A stretch of DNA of 10,476 nucleotides. Source: CALCTE01 sp045627885 (GTDB taxonomy: Bacteria; Bacillota; Clostridia; Oscillospirales; CAG-272). Location: positions 1 to 10,476 of the forward strand of contig JAZQOM010000059.1 of the NCBI GenBank assembly GCA_045627885.1. The letters run 5' to 3'. The notes under the pieces were generated by a model. That model worked only from the letters and a program-made list of their open reading frames with translations, was not told where the DNA came from and made no database searches. Both the position numbers and the translations under genes were made by a program. Positions 6,771 through 10,476 of this stretch are shown here, one piece after another (positions within the stretch are counted from its first letter, which is position 1; the number at the start of each line of letters is the position of its first letter).

Positions 6771-6806
6771 AAAATTCCCGCTTTCCGGGAGGAAAGCGGG
6801 AAATTT
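6771..6806. terminator. Bidirectional terminator between nifJ and the MATE gene
   Basis: A perfect 12-bp stem, 6775-6786 with 6791-6802, has a GGGA loop; A-rich and T-rich flanks extend it after one mismatch. The plus strand is followed by ATTTGTTTT and the minus strand by a run of six T, so it can stop both convergent transcripts. It is 23 bases after the nifJ stop and 14 bases beyond the MATE stop. Confidence 0.9.
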
Positions 6807-6816
6807 GTTTTATCTG

Positions 6817-8166
6817 TCAAAGCGTCGCTTCGGCATCTTTTTTCTTGCAGATAAAGTACATCACAAGGCACAGCGTAATCTGCACAACGGTAGACGCGGG
6901 GGTGGCAAGTCCGATGAAAAACAAATCTACATCAGCGATTCTGCTTATGGCATACGATACGGGAATTCGTACTCCGAATGCGCCGACAAGTCCCTGCACA
7001 AGCACAAAAAGCGTATTTCCCCTGCCGCTGAAATATCCGATAAAGCAAAACAGAAACGATGTGAACACACAGTCTATCGCGTAAGCCTTGAGATACGACG
7101 CGGAAGCGGCAATTACATCGGGCTTGGAGCTTGCAAAAATCGAAGAAAGGATATCGCCGTGGAAGAACGAAAGATAGCCGACGACTATTCCCGCCGCAAG
7201 GGATGTGCTTATTCCGTACCACAGAGCCTTACGCGCTCTGTCGGGGCGTCCCGCGCCTATATTGTGTGCGACAAATGCGGACATCGCCTGCGAATATGCC
7301 GACGGTATAAGCATAATGAATGCACATATCTTTTCGGCAACGCCGACGCCGGCGGATTTGACCAATCCGAGAGAATTGACTATCGCCATTATCACGAGGA
7401 ATGATATGCTTACGAGAAAGTCCTGTATTGCAACGGGAAGTCCGATTTTCATTATATTCGACATAAGCACTCTGTCGGGGCGGATATCTTTAAGCGAAAA
7501 TTCGACGGACAGCTTGCGTTTTCGTATTATCAGGACGGATATTATAACGCTCACCGCCTGCGCAAATACGGTAGCTATTGCCGCTCCCGCCGAGCCCATT
7601 CCGAGTACGGCAACAAGAACAAGGTCGCCCGCAATATTGACGACGCAGGCTATTGCAACCGTTATAAGCGGCATTTTGGAATCGCCTATTCCGCGGAAGA
7701 TACTGCCGAGAACATTGAATGCGATGATGAAAACGGTGCCCGCCGAGCATATTCTGACATACGATACAGTTTCGGAAAACGCCTTTTTCGGCGCCTGCAT
7801 AAGCACTGCAATAGGCTCCGAAAATCCAACGAACAGCGCCGTGGCAATGACAGCCAATATCGAGAAAAGAAAGATGCCCGCGCCTATTGCTTTGCCTGCC
7901 GTTCTTTTGTCGCCTTTGCCTATTTTCTGACCGACAAGTACGCATATACCGCCGGAAAGCTCCATAAAAAATCCCATTATGGTCTGCATTATGAGAGAGC
8001 CTGTGGATACCGCCGAAACATCCGCGGTTTTTGCAAATTCTCCGACAACGGCAAGGTCAACCGCGCCGTACATCGCCTGCAAAAATAATGCTGCAAACAG
8101 CGGCATGGCAAATTTAATAAGCGGAGAAAGTATTTTTCCGCTTGTAAAATCCTGTGTTTTTTTCAT
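6817..8166 (-). CDS. MATE-family multidrug/Na+ antiporter-type efflux transporter
   Basis: A 449-residue integral membrane protein with about 12 hydrophobic segments in two homologous MatE halves. Family hallmarks are SPLIKFAMPLFAALFLQAMY with a following DLAVVG near the N-terminus, GQKIGKGDK with its second-half counterpart HNIGAGRPDRARK, and GSIFRGIGDSKMPLI in the middle. The C-terminus is the basic cytoplasmic tail CKKKDAEATL. Such proteins export cationic drugs or metabolites using Na+ or H+ gradients; the substrate is not predictable here. An in-frame ATG at 8265 exists, but a near-consensus promoter lies inside that extension and GGAGA sits 6 bases before the ATG at 8166, so the shorter start is chosen. 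Its own promoter and terminator make it a single-gene unit. No adjacent MarR or TetR regulator is seen. Confidence 0.93.
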   Translation of the reverse strand: MKKTQDFTSGKILSPLIKFAMPLFAALFLQAMYGAVDLAVVGEFAKTADVSAVSTGSLIMQTIMGFFMELSGGICVLVGQKIGKGDKRTAGKAIGAGIFLFSILAVIATALFVGFSEPIAVLMQAPKKAFSETVSYVRICSAGTVFIIAFNVLGSIFRGIGDSKMPLITVAIACVVNIAGDLVLVAVLGMGSAGAAIATVFAQAVSVIISVLIIRKRKLSVEFSLKDIRPDRVLMSNIMKIGLPVAIQDFLVSISFLVIMAIVNSLGLVKSAGVGVAEKICAFIMLIPSAYSQAMSAFVAHNIGAGRPDRARKALWYGISTSLAAGIVVGYLSFFHGDILSSIFASSKPDVIAASASYLKAYAIDCVFTSFLFCFIGYFSGRGNTLFVLVQGLVGAFGVRIPVSYAISRIADVDLFFIGLATPASTVVQITLCLVMYFICKKKDAEATL

Positions 8167-8193
8167 TATGTTCTCCGAAATTTCAATGTATCC

Positions 8194-8222
8194 ATGATAC
8201 AGTAAAAAGGCAAATTTGTCAA
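8194..8222 (-). promoter_or_regulatory. Near-consensus promoter of the MATE gene
   Basis: On the minus strand, TTGACA (8222-8217), a 17-bp spacer and TATCAT (8199-8194). Initiation near 8187 gives a leader of about 20 bases that carries the GGAGA. This placement excludes the upstream ATG at 8265. Confidence 0.8.
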
Positions 8223-8300
8223 CCGTGCGCAAAAAAACATCGTTGCGAGCATCATCACTTGCCATCGGGGCAAATATTTCACTTAAAATACCAACTTAAA

Positions 8301-8334
8301 AGAAAAAACAGGCTGATTTGTTCGTCAGCCTGTT
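8301..8334 (-). terminator. Intrinsic terminator downstream of rubrerythrin
   Basis: A perfect 10-bp stem, AACAGGCTGA (8307-8316) with TCAGCCTGTT (8325-8334), has an 8-base loop. On the minus strand it runs into TTTTTTCTTTT, a good U-tract, about 108 bases beyond the rubrerythrin stop. The plus-strand tail CCTTTT is weaker. The stretch 8335-8442 between it and the gene shows no convincing gene. Confidence 0.85.
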
Positions 8335-8442
8335 CCTTTTAACTAAGTTTGCACTTCCTCAGCAAATTCTGTGGCGGTTATCTCACAAAACTGTTTTTAA
8401 GAATAGTCGGCTTTCCCGCCCGCTTTTTGCTTTATCGGGTAA

Positions 8443-9087
8443 TCAATAATTCTCGGCGTTAACCTCAAAGTAGCTCTGCGGATGTGCACAGGTCGGGCAA
8501 ATCTCCGGTGCGGATGTTCCGACAACGATATGTCCGCAGTTGCGGCATTCCCATACCTTGACTTCGCTCTTCTTGAATACCTCGGCGGTTTCAACATTCT
8601 TCAAAAGCGCACGGTATCTTTCCTCATGATGCTTCTCGATTGCGGCTACAAGGCGGAATTTTGCGGCAAGCTCCGCAAAGCCTTCTTCTTCCGCGGTCTT
8701 TGCAAATCCCTCGTACATATCCGTCCACTCGAAGTTCTCTCCGTCCGCTGCTGCGGCAAGATTCTCCGCCGTGCTGCCGATACCGGCAAGCTCCTTGAAC
8801 CACATTTTGGCGTGCTCTTTTTCGTTGTCCGCAGTCTTCAGAAAAAGTGCCGAAATCTGTTCATATCCCTCTTTTTTTGCGGTAGATGCAAAATATGTGT
8901 ACTTGTTTCTTGCTTGAGATTCTCCCGCAAATGCAGCGGCAAGATTCTTTTCTGTCTGCGTTCCCGCATACTTGTTTGCGAGCACTTCAAGCTTGTCGCC
9001 CTTTTGACGGCATTTCGGGCAAACTGCCTCTTCCCCGTCTTTTACGGTAAAAATTTCTCCGCAAACCTTGCATTTGTAAACTTTCAT
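8443..9087 (-). CDS. Rubrerythrin with N- and C-terminal rubredoxin-type metal knuckles
   Basis: A 214-residue non-heme di-iron peroxidase with three parts. N-terminal zinc/iron knuckle: C6, C9, C23, C26 (YKCKVC...CPKC). Central ferritin-like di-iron bundle, about 45-165, with E56 (FAGESQA), E89 and H92 (NEKEHAK), the AEEEGF region (133-137), and E151/H154 (IEKHHEERY) as likely ligands. C-terminal rubredoxin-like domain: C181, C184, C197, C200 (WECRNCGH...CPTCAHP). It reduces hydrogen peroxide to water using electrons from rubredoxin or NADH-linked partners, protecting the anaerobe cytoplasm. Classical rubrerythrins have only the C-terminal domain and reverse rubrerythrins only the N-terminal one; this has both, a layout I associate with clostridial proteins. 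AAGGAG lies 8 bases before the ATG. A Fur/PerR-like box overlaps the predicted transcription start. Confidence 0.96.
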   Translation of the reverse strand: MKVYKCKVCGEIFTVKDGEEAVCPKCRQKGDKLEVLANKYAGTQTEKNLAAAFAGESQARNKYTYFASTAKKEGYEQISALFLKTADNEKEHAKMWFKELAGIGSTAENLAAAADGENFEWTDMYEGFAKTAEEEGFAELAAKFRLVAAIEKHHEERYRALLKNVETAEVFKKSEVKVWECRNCGHIVVGTSAPEICPTCAHPQSYFEVNAENY

Positions 9088-9103
9088 TTTGCTTTCTCCT
9101 TAA

Positions 9104-9118
9104 CAATAATGATTATCA
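9104..9118. promoter_or_regulatory. Fur/PerR-type box in the rubrerythrin promoter
   Basis: On the minus strand, TGATAATCATTATTG matches the 7-1-7 Fur box TGATAATNATTATCA except for the last two bases. It lies between the -10 and the Shine-Dalgarno, over the predicted transcription start, a position suited to repression. PerR control of rubrerythrins is established in clostridia; whether Fur or PerR binds here cannot be told from the box alone. Confidence 0.75.
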
Positions 9119-9123
9119 ATTAT

Positions 9124-9151
9124 ATTTTACCACATATTGCGCCTTTGTCAA
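9124..9151 (-). promoter_or_regulatory. Rubrerythrin promoter
   Basis: On the minus strand, consensus TTGACA (9151-9146), a 16-bp spacer and TAAAAT (9129-9124), with a TGG extended -10. It is back-to-back with the plus-strand promoter at 9162-9190. Confidence 0.8.
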
Positions 9152-9161
9152 GAGTTTTCGG

Positions 9162-9190
9162 TTGACAAAGACGCTTCGATGTGATAAAAT
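9162..9190 (+). promoter_or_regulatory. Promoter for tRNA-Pro
   Basis: TTGACA (9162-9167), a 17-bp spacer and TAAAAT (9185-9190), with a TGA extended -10. It gives a leader of about 64 bases before the tRNA, to be removed by RNase P. A TATAAT at 9249-9254 could start transcription exactly at the tRNA, but its -35 region is poor. Confidence 0.7.
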
Positions 9191-9260
9191 CCAAAAGTCG
9201 GAGTTGCGGTTTTGTCGCTTTGTCCGATGTTACTGCTTCGCTGTTACATATAATGCAAAT

Positions 9261-9335
9261 CGGGGTGTGGCCCAATGGTAAGGCGCTACATTTGGGATGT
9301 AGACTTCGCTGGTTCGATTCCAGTCACTCCGACCA
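9261..9335 (+). tRNA. tRNA-Pro, anticodon UGG, CCA encoded
   Basis: A complete cloverleaf. The acceptor stem CGGGGTG (9261-9267) pairs with CACTCCG (9325-9331) with one G-T wobble. The D stem is GCC/GGC (9270-9272, 9282-9284). The anticodon stem is CTACA/TGTAG with loop TTTGGGA and anticodon TGG at 9293-9295. The T arm has loop TTCGATT (9313-9319). The discriminator is A9332, and CCA is encoded at 9333-9335. A strong terminator starts two bases later. The UGG anticodon reads most or all proline codons by wobble. Confidence 0.96.
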
Positions 9336-9336
9336 T

Positions 9337-9381
9337 ATCGAGTGTTCATAACGGATCCCAGTTATAGACACTCGATTTTTT
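9337..9381 (+). terminator. Terminator of tRNA-Pro
   Basis: ATCGAGTGT (9337-9345) pairs perfectly with ACACTCGAT (9368-9376), and an inner ATAAC/GTTAT stem continues the hairpin around GGATCCCA. A run of six T (9376-9381) follows. The tRNA CCA end is only one base from the stem. Confidence 0.92.
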
Positions 9382-9405
9382 CTTCTCTGCTTGTAACCGA
9401 GGGTG

Positions 9406-9597
9406 TTAGGGAGGACTCAATAAGTTTTTTGCATTGAAATAAAAACAGTATGTGAGCGTAGCCACGGTTGCTATGCTTGCTACAATGTAATATTTTCGGT
9501 TGTTCAACTGTTGTTTGATTTTCTCAATAACGTCTCTCTTGAAATCAACTCTTGTTTGTGATATTATATATACAACGAGAGCGGCTTTCGATTCATT
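9406..9597 (-). pseudogene. Possible remnant of a small membrane protein gene (open reverse frame)
   Basis: On the minus strand a 64-codon frame stays open from after a TGA at 9598-9600 to a TAA at 9406-9408. It would encode a charged helix (RVDFKRDVIEKIKQQLNNRK) followed by one membrane segment (YYIVASIATVATLTYCFYF) and a short tail. It has no ATG; only an internal TTG at 9505-9507 or GTG at 9463-9465 could start it, and neither has a clear ribosome binding site. It overlaps the promoter of the opposite XRE gene. It may be the 3' end of a gene cut off by acquisition of the XRE gene, or chance. I do not recognise the protein. Confidence 0.25.
9539..9567 (+). promoter_or_regulatory. Promoter of the XRE regulator gene
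   Basis: TTGAAA (9539-9544), a 17-bp spacer and TATTAT (9562-9567), with a TGA extended -10. Initiation near 9574 leaves a leader of about 40 bases with AAGGAG at 9601-9606. Confidence 0.75.
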
Positions 9598-9613
9598 TCA
9601 AAGGAGAAAACTT

Positions 9614-10459
9614 ATGAATATTGAGATAGTAGGAAAACAGATTGCATCTATGCGTAAAGAAAAAGGAATCAAGCAAGAGGAACTTGCCAAATTCGTTGGC
9701 GTTAGTACGCAGGCAGTTTCCAAATGGGAAAATGGTGGCGTTCCAGATACCGAACTTTTACCGAAAATAGCAGATTTCTTTTCCGTATCGATTGATTATC
9801 TGTTCGGAAGGAGTATTACAGATTACAGTGATCTGCAAACAGCTTTAATCAAAAAAATAGGTGATACACCGGCAGATGAGCAAATGAAGCTTGTTTTCAA
9901 TTATTGTTGGGATATGGAACGTGCGCTGATGCCAAATCGTAAATATATTGACACGGATAGTATTGAAGATTATGAGAACGGAATTGATGATAACGCACAG
10001 CATTATTCTTCTGTAATGCAAAACAGCGGATTTACAAGAATGGGAATAGCCAATCGGAGTCAATATTTCTTGATTGTTCCCGAGCCTGAAAACACGGACA
10101 AAGCTTATCTTGATGGTATCGATTATCCAAGCTTTTTCAAGGATCTTTCAGATGAATTTTTTTGGAATACATGCATATTTTTGACCAAACGGGGTTACGA
10201 AAAATCTTTCACGCCGAATCTGCTTGTAAAAAATATGAATATCGAGCTTGATAAGGCGAATGAAATATTAAGGACACTTATAAAATACAGAATGGTGTAT
10301 TTTGAATTGGTAGAAATGGATGATAATTTGATAGAAATATATCATTTTCGTCCCACCCCATCTTTTATCGCTTTAATGATTTTTGCGCGAGAAATTATTG
10401 CTACGCCGGAAACTTTTGCTTATTATTGTGAAAACAGAACTGTACCGTATTTGAAATAA
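9614..10459 (+). CDS. XRE-family transcriptional regulator with a C-terminal effector-like domain
   Basis: 281 residues. Residues 6-66 form a Cro/CI-type helix-turn-helix: MRKEKGIKQEELAKFVGVS, recognition helix TQAVSKWENG (32-41), and the closing ADFFSVSIDYLFGR. A linker leads to an acidic region and then to a C-terminal part with a core around ANRSQYFLIVPEPE and a helical segment (FTPNLLVKNMNIELDKANEILRTLI) that resembles a second winged helix. The effector is unknown. The frame extends upstream to an ATG at 9500, but that would cross the predicted promoter. The ATG at 9614 has AAGGAG at 7-base spacing and is chosen. The gene is clearly more AT-rich and uses AT-ending codons, unlike nifJ, comM and the MATE gene, and lies just beyond a tRNA, which suggests horizontal acquisition. 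No terminator is visible before the window ends, so a partner gene may follow. Confidence 0.9.
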   Translation: MNIEIVGKQIASMRKEKGIKQEELAKFVGVSTQAVSKWENGGVPDTELLPKIADFFSVSIDYLFGRSITDYSDLQTALIKKIGDTPADEQMKLVFNYCWDMERALMPNRKYIDTDSIEDYENGIDDNAQHYSSVMQNSGFTRMGIANRSQYFLIVPEPENTDKAYLDGIDYPSFFKDLSDEFFWNTCIFLTKRGYEKSFTPNLLVKNMNIELDKANEILRTLIKYRMVYFELVEMDDNLIEIYHFRPTPSFIALMIFAREIIATPETFAYYCENRTVPYLK

Positions 10460-10476
10460 TATTTTCGTTATGAACA

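Noticed and set aside
8167..8265. N-terminal extension of the MATE protein to an ATG at 8265
   Set aside because: A TTGACA-17-TATCAT promoter lies within it, and the extension adds residues not expected in MATE proteins; the ATG at 8166 has a good ribosome binding site.
8335..8442. Small gene between rubrerythrin and its terminator
   Set aside because: No frame with both a start and a ribosome binding site is seen; it is read as the 3' untranslated region.
9249..9254. TATAAT as the main tRNA-Pro promoter
   Set aside because: No acceptable -35 lies 16-18 bp upstream; the consensus pair at 9162-9190 explains transcription better, though a minor start is possible.
9500..9613. N-terminal extension of the XRE regulator to an ATG at 9500
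   Set aside because: It crosses a TTGAAA-17-TATTAT promoter and lacks a ribosome binding site, while the ATG at 9614 has AAGGAG at 7 bases and begins the usual helix-turn-helix.

Overview
The window looks like chromosomal DNA of a strictly anaerobic Clostridia-type Firmicute, most plausibly a gut Oscillospiraceae/Ruminococcaceae relative. The evidence is a full-length single-chain pyruvate:ferredoxin oxidoreductase with very biased codons, a rubrerythrin with rubredoxin-type knuckles at both ends, AGGAGG-type ribosome binding sites, and sigma-A promoters with TGn extended -10 elements. The species cannot be named from the sequence alone.

Layout. 1-~634: two tandem copies of a ~317-bp non-coding repeat. 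Each copy is made of two related ~155-bp halves with inverted-repeat arms and a conserved small hairpin; the array continues off the left edge. 643-1392 (minus): a ferritin-like helical-bundle protein preceded by a small HPr-fold protein lacking the catalytic histidine. A perfect 13-bp hairpin with a U-tract between them contains the downstream ribosome binding site. 1467-3002 (minus): comM/yifB AAA+ ATPase. 3003-3187: divergent control region with two palindromes. 3188-6751 (plus): nifJ-type PFOR. 6775-6802: bidirectional terminator shared with the convergent MATE transporter (6817-8166, minus). 8307-8334: terminator of the rubrerythrin gene (8443-9087, minus), whose promoter carries a Fur/PerR-type box. 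9261-9335: tRNA-Pro(UGG), transcribed divergently from rubrerythrin, with its own terminator. 9406-9600: an open reverse frame with a membrane-tail signature and no good start. 9614-10459: an AT-rich XRE-type regulator that looks recently acquired beside the tRNA.

How it fits together. PFOR (carbon flow to acetyl-CoA, reduced ferredoxin) and rubrerythrin (peroxide removal at the expense of reduced rubredoxin/ferredoxin) are core parts of obligate anaerobic metabolism, and the Fur/PerR box fits stress control of the latter. The remaining genes are mostly single transcription units with their own promoters and terminators, so no multi-gene defence or biosynthetic system is visible.

The least explained part is the structured repeat array at the left edge. 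Its four sub-units keep a hairpin through a paired C-G to T-A change, which suggests selection on folded RNA or foldback DNA rather than on protein.
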